This document shows, one piece after another, positions 8,296 to 15,832 of a stretch of 64,000 nucleotides of DNA. The DNA is from Methylopila henanensis (GTDB lineage: Bacteria; Pseudomonadota; Alphaproteobacteria; Rhizobiales; Methylopilaceae). Both the position numbers and the translations under genes were made by a program. The notes under the pieces are model-generated. The model made no database searches. It was not told the DNA's origin and saw nothing but the letters and a program-made list of their open reading frames with translations. The stretch's first letter is position 1; each line of letters opens with the position of its first letter. The stretch spans positions 371,651 to 435,650 of the forward strand of contig NZ_JBHUER010000002.1 of assembly GCF_042681025.1 (NCBI RefSeq), given 5' to 3'.

Positions 8296-10235
8296 GCGCG
8301 TCGCGCGGCGAGGAGCGCAGGCGCCGTCGGGACTGCGGCGTCGTCGATCAAATCCTGCGACTTGCCCGCCGCGAGGCAGAGCGCCACGACCTCGGGTAGG
8401 CTGCGGCCAACCGCGTCGGCGCCAGCCCGGCGCGCGGCGCCGGCGACGGAGTCCTCGCCGCCCCAGCAGCCCAGCACGACGGTCGCGTCCGGCGCGCGGC
8501 GGCGAACCCGCCGCACCGCAAGCCTCAGATGCGCCTCGCCCGGAGCGAGCGCCACGATGCAGATCACCAGCCGGCCGGCTTCGCCCGCCGCCGAGACCAG
8601 ATCGTCGGTCTCGAGCGTGGCCGCGACGTCGTGCTTTTCGAGCACCTGCCGCACCATTCCGGCGGCCGCCTGGTCGATGGCTCCGACCGCGCCGAGACAG
8701 CGCACCACCAGCGGTGGCGCTGCGGCGTCGGGCAGCCCCGCCGCGGAGGCGTCGGACGCGGCGCGGTCGATCGCGTCCGCGGCCTCGGCGTCGTCTGTCC
8801 GGTCATGTGCGGCGGCGGTCGGATCCTCGTCGTCCCAGGCGTCGAGGTCTTCGACCAGTTCGTCCGCCGCGGCGCGGACGGTCGCGATCCGGCGGTCGTC
8901 CAGCGCGCCGCGGACGGCGTCGCGGCTCGCAAGCATCAGGCCCGGCAGCGCCACCTCCTCGTAATAGGCCGAAAGCGAACGCTCGCGCAGGAACTCTTCG
9001 GCCTTCTCCGCCGCCTCGGCGGGATCGCCGACCAGCATGCGCTGGTAGAACAATTCGGGCGGCGACAGCGAGGGTCGGTCGCCGAACATCACGTCGAGGA
9101 AGCGCAGCGCGTCGACATGGCGCCCGAGCACGACGAGGCAGACCGTCAGCGGCGTCGCCAGAACAAGCCCGATCGGCCCCCACAACGCGGTCCAGAACGT
9201 CGCCGCAACCACCACCGCGACCGGCGACAGGCCGGTGCTGCGGCCGAAGGCCAGCGGCTCGATGATGTGGCCGACGATCGGTTCGGTGACGACGAACAGC
9301 AGCGCCGTCCAGGCCAGCATGGTCCAGCCGGGGTCGACGGCCGCGGCGAGCGCCATCGGAAAGATCGCCGAGATGATCGCGCCAATGTAGGGGACGAAGC
9401 GCAGCACCGTCGCAAGCACGCCCCAGAGCGGCGCGCTCGGCACGCCGATCAGCGCGAGCCCGCAGCCGATCGCGACGCCGAAGGAGACGTTGATCGCAAG
9501 CTGGGTCAGCAGCAGCCGGCTCAGCCGCTTGGCGGCGTCATCGAGGGCGGCGGTGGTGCGCTGGATGTCGTTGGCGCCGGCGAGGCTCATCAGCCGGTTC
9601 CGCAGGTCCTCGCGCTGCAGCAGAATGAAGATCACGAAGATCAGCACGATGCCCGTGGTCGCGAGCGGATGGATCAGCGGCTCGATGATCGCCTGCAGGT
9701 TCTGCAGCGGGGTCGGCGTGGGGGTGCGGATCTCGACCGGCATCGGCCGTTCCGCCTCGGCGTTCGTGGGCTTTCCGTCGGGGCCTATGGTCCGGCCCTC
9801 CGGCTGCGGCGCGTTCAGCTCCTGCCCGAGGCTCTGGAGCAGCTCCGCGGCGCGCTCCAGCGTGCGGCTGCCGCCGGTGATCTCGCGGAGCGACTGCGCC
9901 TTCTCCCGCATGGTCGACTGGTACTGCGGCAGGTCGGCCGCGAGTTGTCCGACCTGACCCGCGATCAAGGCGGACAGGCCGAACAGCGCCAGGAAGGCGA
10001 GCAGCGTGACGCTCACGACCGCCGGCGTCCGCGGCGCGCCGAGCCGGCGGGCCCTGCTGACCAGCGGCGCCAGCACGAAGCTCAGCAGCAGCGCAAGCGC
10101 GAGCGGGATGAGCAGGTCGCGTCCCACATAGAGCACGCCCACCACGATCACGCCGATGATCGCGGCTGACGCCGCGCTTACGAGCGGCCCGGAAGGTTCG
10201 AACCCCCTTCCGTGCGTGTCCGACGCATCCGCCAT
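8292..10235 (-). CDS. AI-2E family transporter (PerM/TqsA-like) with long C-terminal cytosolic domain
   Basis: The chosen ATG at 10235 gives 647 residues (MADASDTHG...) and has a GGGGGA-like ribosome site; the frame extends 14 codons further upstream. About 360 N-terminal residues form the AI-2E-exporter-family membrane domain: paired hydrophobic helices at ~20-70, a long periplasmic region at ~90-180 with conserved LPQY, then several helices including VLRFVPYIGAIISAIFP, a family motif. Beyond residue ~390 there is an acidic linker rich in Asp/Ala and a Rossmann-like alpha/beta module (residues ~500-640). Typical members end near residue 350, so the tail is extra. Function could be export of a small molecule or ion antiport; the family name does not prove AI-2 transport. 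Confidence 0.85.
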   Translation of the reverse strand: MADASDTHGRGFEPSGPLVSAASAAIIGVIVVGVLYVGRDLLIPLALALLLSFVLAPLVSRARRLGAPRTPAVVSVTLLAFLALFGLSALIAGQVGQLAADLPQYQSTMREKAQSLREITGGSRTLERAAELLQSLGQELNAPQPEGRTIGPDGKPTNAEAERPMPVEIRTPTPTPLQNLQAIIEPLIHPLATTGIVLIFVIFILLQREDLRNRLMSLAGANDIQRTTAALDDAAKRLSRLLLTQLAINVSFGVAIGCGLALIGVPSAPLWGVLATVLRFVPYIGAIISAIFPMALAAAVDPGWTMLAWTALLFVVTEPIVGHIIEPLAFGRSTGLSPVAVVVAATFWTALWGPIGLVLATPLTVCLVVLGRHVDALRFLDVMFGDRPSLSPPELFYQRMLVGDPAEAAEKAEEFLRERSLSAYYEEVALPGLMLASRDAVRGALDDRRIATVRAAADELVEDLDAWDDEDPTAAAHDRTDDAEAADAIDRAASDASAAGLPDAAAPPLVVRCLGAVGAIDQAAAGMVRQVLEKHDVAATLETDDLVSAAGEAGRLVICIVALAPGEAHLRLAVRRVRRRAPDATVVLGCWGGEDSVAGAARRAGADAVGRSLPEVVALCLAAGKSQDLIDDAAVPTAPALLAARRA

Positions 10236-10405
10236 TTTCGGCACATCCCCCAACGCGGTTCGATTTCCGCCGCGCACACGCCCTCAGGGCATCGAACGCG
10301 CGGCGCGCCGCGTCGTTCCCGCCCGAACGAGGCGGGTGGCGGAAGGATGAAGAAAGCATGACGTTTGGCCGGGCGTCGGCGCAGTCGTTCGGCCGCCGGC
10401 AGGGA

Positions 10406-11209
10406 TCAGCCTCGCAGACGCGCGATCGTCGCCTGCGCGGCGGCGGGGTTCCGCACCTTGGCGCCCGAGATGAAGAAGGCGTAGACGTCACGCGGCCGCG
10501 CCGGCGCCTTGGCCGCAAGCGTGGGAAGGTCTTTTGGCGTCTCGCCCTTGGCGTAGGCCGCGAGTCGCTTCGCCCAGGCGTCCAGTTCTTCCTCGGCGTA
10601 ACCGGTCTCAACCTTCTCCTGCGCACGCTCCAGCCGCAGGTAGACGAAGTCCGCGGTCGGGTCCGCGATCATCGGATGGTCGGGGTCGTCGAGGACGACC
10701 TGCGCCACGCCGGCGTCGGCCGCGCGCAGCATGTCCACGAAGCGCGGATCGCCGAAGCTCTCGTGACGCGCCTCGACCGCATGACGCAGCCTGACGCCGT
10801 GGCGCTCGACCGGAAGCAGCTTCAGGAAGCCGCCGAGGTCGTCCGGATCGAAGCGCTTGGTCGCGGGCAGCTGCCAGAGGATCGGGCCGAGCTTCGCGCC
10901 CAGCTCCGTCACGCCGCCGTCGAGGAAGCGCGCGACCGATTCAGCGCCCTCCGCGAGCACACGGCGCTGCGTCGCGAAACGCGGCCCCTTGACCGCGAAC
11001 ACGAAGTCGTCCGGCGTCTCCGCCGCCCATTTGCGAAAGCTCTCGGGCTTCTGCGCGCCGTAGAAGGTGGCGTTGATCTCGATCGCGGTCAGGCGTTCCG
11101 CGGCGTAGGCGAGCTCGCGCTTTTGGGGCAGGCCGTCGGGGTAGAACGCGCCGCGCCAAGGCTCGTACGTCCAGCCACCGATCCCGACCCGGATCGCGCC
11201 GGCCGCCAT
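10406..11209 (-). CDS. DUF72 domain-containing protein (YecE-like)
   Basis: A 267-residue DUF72 protein recognised by its start (IRVGIGGWTYEPWRGAFYP), AIEINATFYG, FAVKGPRF and the late FISGAK segment. The fold is a TIM-barrel-like module of unknown biochemical role that occurs widely. The ATG at 11209 shares its A with the purQ stop (TGATG); a GTG one codon earlier is an alternative. It is probably translated from the same transcript as purQ, but no functional link to purine synthesis is established. Confidence 0.88.
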   Translation of the reverse strand: MAAGAIRVGIGGWTYEPWRGAFYPDGLPQKRELAYAAERLTAIEINATFYGAQKPESFRKWAAETPDDFVFAVKGPRFATQRRVLAEGAESVARFLDGGVTELGAKLGPILWQLPATKRFDPDDLGGFLKLLPVERHGVRLRHAVEARHESFGDPRFVDMLRAADAGVAQVVLDDPDHPMIADPTADFVYLRLERAQEKVETGYAEEELDAWAKRLAAYAKGETPKDLPTLAAKAPARPRDVYAFFISGAKVRNPAAAQATIARLRG

Positions 11210-11898
11210 CACGCCGCCTTCGCGAGCCCTGCGAACATCGCGAGGCCGTCCACGCCTCCGACGGCCGCGTCGATCAGGTTCTCGGGATGGGGCATCATGC
11301 CGAGAACGTTCAGCTTCTCGGAATAGACGCCGGCGATGTCGTTGATCGAGCCATTGGCGTTGGCGGAGCCGCCGACGTTTCCTCCGGCGTCGCAGTAGCG
11401 GAACGCCGCCAGCCCCTCGCCCTCGATCCGCGCGATGGTCTCGGGGTCGGCGAAGTAGTTGCCCTCGCCGTGGGCGCAGATGACCTCGATCACCTGGCCG
11501 GGCTTGTACCCGCTCGTGAAGCGGGTGTCGGCGCGCTCGACCTTGAGATGTTGGGTCTTGCAGATGAAGCGCAGGCCCTTGTTGCGGGTCAGGATGCCCG
11601 GCAGCAGCCCGCTCTCAACCAGGATCTGGAAGCCGTTGCAGATGCCGAGGACATGGCCGCCGCGGGCGGCGTGGGCGCGCACCGCGTCCATGACAGGCGC
11701 CCGCGCCGCGATCGCGCCGCAGCGGAGATAATCGCCATAGGAGAAGCCGCCCGGCAGCACGACGAGGTCCGTGCCGTCGGGAAGCTCGGTCTCCGCGTGC
11801 CAGACCATGGCGGGCGCCTTGCCGGAGCCCGCCTTCAACGCCGCCGCGACGTCACGCTCGCGGTTGGAGCCGGGAAAGACGATGACGGCGGCGTTCAT
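11209..11898 (-). CDS. purQ: Phosphoribosylformylglycinamidine synthase subunit PurQ
   Basis: A 229-residue glutamine amidotransferase subunit of FGAM synthase, the fourth step of purine synthesis; it supplies ammonia to PurL with PurS as adaptor. The triad is visible: the nucleophile C87 in LGICNGFQ and the His/Glu of MMPHPENL (H204, E206). The opening VIVFPGSNRERD and GGFSYGDYLR are family signatures. PurS is encoded two genes upstream on the same strand, consistent with the three-subunit enzyme of Gram-positives and alphaproteobacteria; purL is not in the window. Confidence 0.97.
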   Translation of the reverse strand: MNAAVIVFPGSNRERDVAAALKAGSGKAPAMVWHAETELPDGTDLVVLPGGFSYGDYLRCGAIAARAPVMDAVRAHAARGGHVLGICNGFQILVESGLLPGILTRNKGLRFICKTQHLKVERADTRFTSGYKPGQVIEVICAHGEGNYFADPETIARIEGEGLAAFRYCDAGGNVGGSANANGSINDIAGVYSEKLNVLGMMPHPENLIDAAVGGVDGLAMFAGLAKAA

Positions 11899-11920
11899 GG
11901 CCCGAGGTCCTCGAAGAGCG

Positions 11921-12475
11921 CTACTGCGTGATGTGGACCGAGGCGAGCAGTGCCTCGATCTTCGGCTGGTGCGCCGCCCAGCTCTCGGACGGCGTCACGC
12001 AGTTGAAGGCCACGTCGTAGCCTTTCGCGGCGACGAGGAACAGCCCGAAGCGCAGATTGCCGGGCGCGCCCTCGGCCTTCAGCTCGGCCCAGTGCCCCGA
12101 GTTTGGCCCGAAGCGCCTGGGCGTGAACGGAGCGACGTAGTCCGTCTTGAACTCTTTCGGCGCGTTGGCGAGCACGCCGTCGCCGAAGGCCTTGGCGGTC
12201 TCGTCCGGCAGGGTCACGCCCGGCCGCGCCTTCTCGTCGGCCCGCGTCTGAATGGTGCAGAACACGCGCTCGCCGCCGCAGGCCTTGTCGACGCATTTCA
12301 CGCCGATCTGGCGCACGGTCTGGAACTTCTCCCAGTTGGTGCCGTCCGGCAGAAGCCGGAACGAGCCGTTGGGGCCGATGATGTCGGGAACGCCCTGCGC
12401 GGAAGCCGCGCCGGCGGCGAGCAGGAGGGCCGCCGCGACGGCGAGGCCGCGCGCGACGCTTGAGCTTTCGGTCAT
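11921..12475 (-). CDS. Small secreted protein with C-x4-CGG motif, between purS and purQ
   Basis: A 184-residue protein starting at MTESSSVARG, with a Sec signal peptide (hydrophobic core LAVAAALLLAAGAASA, cleavage near residue 27). The mature part has four cysteines, including a CVDKACGG motif, and a late Cys in VAFNCVTPSE; disulfides in the periplasm are likely. I do not recognise a named domain. The other secreted protein of this cluster (12759-13340) carries a similarly spaced C-x4-CGG motif after a V-x-x-C/V stretch, so the two look like distant paralogues. It starts 8 bp after purS ends and stops 22 bp before purQ, so it is presumably co-transcribed with them. Confidence 0.75.
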   Translation of the reverse strand: MTESSSVARGLAVAAALLLAAGAASAQGVPDIIGPNGSFRLLPDGTNWEKFQTVRQIGVKCVDKACGGERVFCTIQTRADEKARPGVTLPDETAKAFGDGVLANAPKEFKTDYVAPFTPRRFGPNSGHWAELKAEGAPGNLRFGLFLVAAKGYDVAFNCVTPSESWAAHQPKIEALLASVHITQ

Positions 12476-12483
12476 GATCGGGA

Positions 12484-12726
12484 TCACCCCGCGATGTCGT
12501 AGCGATAGCTCTCGATGACGGTGTTCGCGAGCAGCTTTTCGCACATGGCTTTCAGCGTGGCCTCGGCCTCGGCGCGGTCCTCGGTCGCGAGCTCGACGTC
12601 GAACAGCTTGCCCTGGCGCACGCTCTCGACGCCTGCGACGCCGAGGGAGCCGAGCGCTCCCTCGATCGCCTTGCCCTGAGGATCCAGAACCCCGTTCTTG
12701 AGGGTGACGGTGACGCGCGCCTTCAT
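12484..12726 (-). CDS. purS: Phosphoribosylformylglycinamidine synthase subunit PurS
   Basis: An 80-residue protein matching PurS over its full usual length: MKARVTVTLKNGVLDPQGKA at the start, SVRQGKLFDVEL in the middle and KLLANTVIESYRYDI near the end. It bridges PurQ and PurL in the FGAM synthase complex. The frame runs upstream without a stop, but homology and the position of the ATG at 12726 fix the start. It lies between two genes for secreted proteins, 32 bp after the first and 8 bp before the second, an unusual setting for purS. Confidence 0.95.
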   Translation of the reverse strand: MKARVTVTLKNGVLDPQGKAIEGALGSLGVAGVESVRQGKLFDVELATEDRAEAEATLKAMCEKLLANTVIESYRYDIAG

Positions 12727-12758
12727 GACCGGGAGAACCTCGCTGGCGGTGGAGCGGA

Positions 12759-13340
12759 CTACAATGTGGCGTCCAGCGCCTGCGCGATCTTCGCGGCGCT
12801 GTCGTCCCGCAGCTTGAGAGCAGCGCTCTCGCCCTTCGTCAACACCTGAACCGCCATCAGCCGCTTCGCCTTGGCGTCGAAAATCGTCGCCATCACGGCG
12901 GAGGAGCCGTCCGGGCAGCCTCCCGAGCTGTCGATCTGGACCCGGCTGTCGCTCAGCTTCTTGACGTCGTAGGTCTTGAACGCGCAGCCCGTGGCCTTCA
13001 TCGACTCCTCGTTGCCGTACTTGAAGCTCGGGAGCGCGCCATTCGGATCGGCGACGATCTTCTTGAGGTAGTCGTCGCTCGGCTTGGCCGCGCTGACCCC
13101 GAGCACGCCGCGGCCGCCGCAGCTGTCCTTGTCGCAGACATAGGTCACGCTCTCGCCGGTGGACGAGTGCTTGGTCCACCCGGAGCCGACGTCGCCTAGC
13201 ACCTTCTCGATGTTGATGGACGGCCCCGCATCGTCGGCCTCCGCCGCGGCGGGCGCGGGAGCCGGCGCTTGCGCGGCGACGGAGCCGGCGAACGCCATGA
13301 AGCCGGCGGCGAGCGCCAGAGCCCTGATCTTTATGGGCAT
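12759..13340 (-). CDS. Small secreted protein with C-x4-CGG motif, upstream of purS
   Basis: A 193-residue exported protein with a clear signal peptide (IRALALAAGFMAFAGSVAAQ, cleavage near residue 23) and a Pro/Ala-rich linker. The mature domain has four cysteines, among them CDKDSCGGRGV and a later GGCPDGSS. The ribosome site GGGAGGA lies close to the ATG. A 12-bp GC-rich hairpin sits just upstream, separating it from purC. It resembles the other secreted protein of the cluster (11921-12475) in size, signal peptide and motif. No domain name can be given with confidence; distant similarity to invasion-associated locus B-type proteins is possible but not demonstrable by eye. Confidence 0.77.
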   Translation of the reverse strand: MPIKIRALALAAGFMAFAGSVAAQAPAPAPAAAEADDAGPSINIEKVLGDVGSGWTKHSSTGESVTYVCDKDSCGGRGVLGVSAAKPSDDYLKKIVADPNGALPSFKYGNEESMKATGCAFKTYDVKKLSDSRVQIDSSGGCPDGSSAVMATIFDAKAKRLMAVQVLTKGESAALKLRDDSAAKIAQALDATL

Positions 13341-13367
13341 ATTATTATCCTCCCTTCCGAAACGAAG

Positions 13368-13394
13368 ACGCCCCGCTCGGGGGAGCGGGGCGTC
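13368..13394 (-). terminator. Strong hairpin between purC and the secreted-protein/purS genes
   Basis: A perfect 12-bp stem, GACGCCCCGCTC (13368-13379) with GAGCGGGGCGTC (13383-13394), closes a 3-base loop. Read in the minus direction it follows the purC stop by 36 bp and is followed by TTCGTTTC, a weak U-tract. It can act as a purC terminator, or as an attenuator or 5'-UTR hairpin, since it ends only 27 bp before the next start codon. Confidence 0.65.
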
Positions 13395-13429
13395 GGCAGT
13401 TCTATGAACGCGGCGTCAGTTCGGCGCCA

Positions 13430-14203
13430 TCAGTCTTTCGACGTCACGAGCACAGGCCCGCGGCCGCTCGGAGCCTCGGACTCCGGCAGGATGCCGAGCC
13501 GGCGCGCCACCTCGGAATAGGCCTCCACCAGGCCGCCCATGTCGCGACGGAAGCGGTCCTTGTCGAGCTTGTCGTTCGACTTGATGTCCCAGAGACGGCA
13601 CGAGTCGGGGCTGATCTCGTCGGCGACGACGATGCGCACCGTGTCGTTCTCCCAGAGGCGGCCGGTCTCCATCTTGAAATCGACGAGTCGGATGCCGACG
13701 CCGAGGAACAGGCCGGACAGGAAGTCGTTGACGCGGATGGCGAGCGCCATGATGTCGTCGATCTCCTGCGGGCTCGCCCACCCGAAAGCGGTGACGTGCT
13801 CCTCGGAGACCATCGGGTCGTTCAGGGCGTCGTTCTTGTAATAGAACTCGATGATCGAGCGCGGCAGCTGGGTGCCCTCCTCGATCCCGAGCTTCTGCGC
13901 CAGCGAGCCGGCGGCGACGTTGCGCACCACGACCTCGAGCGGAATGATCTCGACTTCGCGGATGAGCTGCTCGCGCATGTTCAGCCGACGGATGAAATGC
14001 GTCGGCACGCCGATGTCGTTGAGGTTCTGGAAGACGAACTCGGAAATCCGGTTGTTCAGGACGCCCTTTCCGTCGATCACCTCGTGCTTTTTGGCGTTGA
14101 AGGCGGTGGCGTCGTCCTTGAAGTGCTGGATCAACGTGCCGGGCTCCGGTCCTTCATAGAGGACCTTCGCCTTGCCTTCATAGATGCGGCGGCGGCGGTT
14201 CAT
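13430..14203 (-). CDS. purC: Phosphoribosylaminoimidazole-succinocarboxamide synthase (SAICAR synthase)
   Basis: SAICAR synthase joins CAIR and aspartate with ATP in purine synthesis. The start chosen here (MNRRRRIYEGKAKVLYEG, 257 residues) is where alphaproteobacterial homologues usually begin. An in-frame ATG 30 bases earlier (14233, MDFLKPRYTP...) has a better ribosome site (AGGTGA) and may be the real one. Family signatures visible are DDATAFNAKKHE, RNVAAGSLAQKLGIEEG, IEFYYKNDALNDPM and ADEISPDSCRLWD. It heads the minus-strand purine block and is separated from the next genes by a strong hairpin. Confidence 0.95.
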   Translation of the reverse strand: MNRRRRIYEGKAKVLYEGPEPGTLIQHFKDDATAFNAKKHEVIDGKGVLNNRISEFVFQNLNDIGVPTHFIRRLNMREQLIREVEIIPLEVVVRNVAAGSLAQKLGIEEGTQLPRSIIEFYYKNDALNDPMVSEEHVTAFGWASPQEIDDIMALAIRVNDFLSGLFLGVGIRLVDFKMETGRLWENDTVRIVVADEISPDSCRLWDIKSNDKLDKDRFRRDMGGLVEAYSEVARRLGILPESEAPSGRGPVLVTSKD

Positions 14204-14390
14204 CGGCGTATACCGTGGCTTGAGGAAATCCATATCACCTGCCGGTTTTTCGTGTCTGACCGGATGGTCGTCGGTCCGGCGGCGCGCAGGAATCGGCCGT
14301 CCCCGTCCGGACGGAGACGCCATGCGCGCGGCCGGACCCTAGCCGATCAGGGGGGCAAGCACAACGAGCGCGGCGGCGGAGCCGTCGCGT

Positions 14391-14834
14391 TCAGAGGGGG
14401 TCCAGCAGCCGCGGGCCGGGACCCTCGCGAGACCGGACGTCGTCGGGATTGCGCAACGGGCAATCGGGCGCCGTCAGGCAACCGCACCCGATGCAGCCGT
14501 CAAGTTCGTCGCGTAGCCGGGTGAGCCGTGCGATGCGGTCGTCGAGCTCCCCGCGCCAGGCGGCGGACAGCGCGCGCCAATCCGCCGCCGTCGGCGCGCC
14601 GTCCCGCGGCAACGCCTGCAGGGCCTCGCCGATCTTCGCGAGCGGGACGCCGAGCCGCTGGGCGACCTTGATGATCGCGACGCGGCGCAGGATCTCGCGA
14701 GCGAACCTCCGCTGATTGCCTTCGCTCCTGCGGCTCCGGATCAACCCCTGGGCTTCGTAGAAATGCAGCGTCGACACCGCGACGCCGCTGCGGCGGGCGA
14801 CCTCGCCCACGCTCATGTCCCGCGCCGCGACCAT
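14391..14834 (-). CDS. soxR: Redox-sensitive transcriptional activator SoxR
   Basis: A 147-residue MerR-family regulator. The N-terminal winged helix (MSVGEVARRSGVAVSTLHFYEAQG) is followed by the dimer helix and a C-terminal cluster of cysteines C114, C117, C119 and C125 (C-x2-C-x-C-x5-C), the exact spacing of the SoxR [2Fe-2S] site. The Fe-S cluster is oxidised by redox-cycling compounds or superoxide and switches a 19-bp-spacer promoter on. Its gene is divergent from an arylamine N-acetyltransferase gene, with a SoxR box between them; no soxS is present, as is usual outside enterobacteria. The ATG at 14834 is fixed by the intact HTH start and by the operator just beyond it. Confidence 0.95.
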   Translation of the reverse strand: MVAARDMSVGEVARRSGVAVSTLHFYEAQGLIRSRRSEGNQRRFAREILRRVAIIKVAQRLGVPLAKIGEALQALPRDGAPTAADWRALSAAWRGELDDRIARLTRLRDELDGCIGCGCLTAPDCPLRNPDDVRSREGPGPRLLDPL

Positions 14835-14844
14835 CGTCGCCCTC

Positions 14845-14875
14845 TTGACCTCAACCTTACTTGAGGTTTTATAGC
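14845..14875 (+). promoter_or_regulatory. SoxR-controlled promoter: SoxR box in a 19-bp spacer, driving the N-acetyltransferase gene
   Basis: The -35 TTGACC (14845-14850) and -10 TATAGC (14870-14875) are 19 bp apart, the overlong spacing typical of MerR/SoxR-activated promoters. Centred within it is CCTCAACCTTACTTGAGG (14849-14866), an inverted repeat CCTCAA/TTGAGG with 6 bases between, whose arms match the established SoxR box. It faces the arylamine N-acetyltransferase gene, 37 bp from its ATG. Binding here could also repress soxR. Confidence 0.9.
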
Positions 14876-14912
14876 CTTGCTCCTGCGCATCGACAAGCTG
14901 GGAGCTCCGCTC

Positions 14913-15770
14913 ATGTCCGCCCTCTTCCTCACCCCGCCCGCGCCCAGCGCCGAGCTTCTCTCGCCAGACGAGGTCGATCTCGACGCCTATTTCACGCGGA
15001 TCGGTTATCGGGGGCCGCTCACGCCCTCGCATGAGACGCTCGCCGCCCTCCAGCGCGCGCATCTCGCCGCGATCCCGTTCGAGGCGATCGACGTCGCGCT
15101 CGGTCGCGTCGTCGACATCGCGCCCGTGGCGATCGACCGGAAACTGATCGCAGCCCGGCGCGGCGGCTTCTGCTACGAGCAGAATGGGCTGTTCCAACGG
15201 GTGCTCAGCGCGCTCGGATTCGAGGTCCGTGGACTGCTGGCCCGCGTGCTTCTCGGTCGAGCCGACGACGAACTCGCCGGCCGCACCCACAGGACGCTGC
15301 GCGTCACCGTCGAGGGCCAGCCCTATCTCGTGGACGTCGGGTTCGGCGCCATGGTTCCTCCCGAACCGCTTCGGCTCGACGATCCCCGGCCGCAGGAGAC
15401 GGCGCATGAGCCCTGGCGGATCACGTCGTCCAGAGGAATCACCCGGGTCCTCGCCATGACCGAAGACGGGTGGTCGCCGATGTACGAGTTCTCGGACGAA
15501 GCGCACACGACGGCGGACTATGTGATCGCGAACTGGTTCACCTGCACCCACCCCTCGTCGTTCTTCCGCCGGTTTCTGGTGGCCGCGCGGATCGCCCCCG
15601 AGGCCCGCTTCGCGCTCATGGACCGTCGGCTGACGATCCGCCGCCCCGGTGCTGCTCCGGAGCGTCACATGCTCGGCGCCGGTGATCTCGAGCGCGTGCT
15701 GTCGGATACGTTCAAGCTGATGGTGGAGCCGAACTGGCGGCCCCTCCTGGAGCGGGCCGCGAAGACCTGA
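14913..15770 (+). CDS. nat: Arylamine N-acetyltransferase, SoxR-regulated
   Basis: A 285-residue NAT-family enzyme that transfers acetyl from acetyl-CoA to aromatic amines, hydrazines or related nucleophiles. The catalytic triad is present: C87 (RGGFCYEQN), H126 (GRTHRTLRV) and D141 (YLVDVGFG). The start at 14913 is chosen because it has a GGGAG ribosome site and lies downstream of the promoter's -10; a TTG-started extension to 14877 would begin at the transcription start itself. The SoxR box in its promoter predicts induction by redox-cycling drugs, so the natural substrate may be a redox-active or toxic aromatic amine. Confidence 0.93.
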   Translation: MSALFLTPPAPSAELLSPDEVDLDAYFTRIGYRGPLTPSHETLAALQRAHLAAIPFEAIDVALGRVVDIAPVAIDRKLIAARRGGFCYEQNGLFQRVLSALGFEVRGLLARVLLGRADDELAGRTHRTLRVTVEGQPYLVDVGFGAMVPPEPLRLDDPRPQETAHEPWRITSSRGITRVLAMTEDGWSPMYEFSDEAHTTADYVIANWFTCTHPSSFFRRFLVAARIAPEARFALMDRRLTIRRPGAAPERHMLGAGDLERVLSDTFKLMVEPNWRPLLERAAKT

Positions 15771-15782
15771 ACCGATGAGGGG

Positions 15783-15820
15783 GCGACGGCGGAGCGGCTT
15801 CGGAGAAGCTCCGCCGTCGC
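15783..15820. terminator. Bidirectional hairpin between convergent nat and glgX
   Basis: A perfect 13-bp stem, GCGACGGCGGAGC (15783-15795) with GCTCCGCCGTCGC (15808-15820), encloses a 12-base loop. It sits 12 bp after the nat stop and 12 bp after the glgX stop (minus strand), exactly midway between convergent genes. There is no U-tract on either side, so it may be a Rho-independent terminator of the alphaproteobacterial weak-U kind or a 3'-end stabiliser. Confidence 0.55.
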
Positions 15821-15832
15821 GGAAACCGAAAG

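Noticed and set aside
8529..10169. 546-residue plus-strand reading frame opposite the AI-2E gene
   Set aside because: It is a mirror of a well-supported membrane-protein gene; its composition (Arg, Gly, Gln, His) is that of antisense of GC-rich coding DNA, and it has no domain motif.
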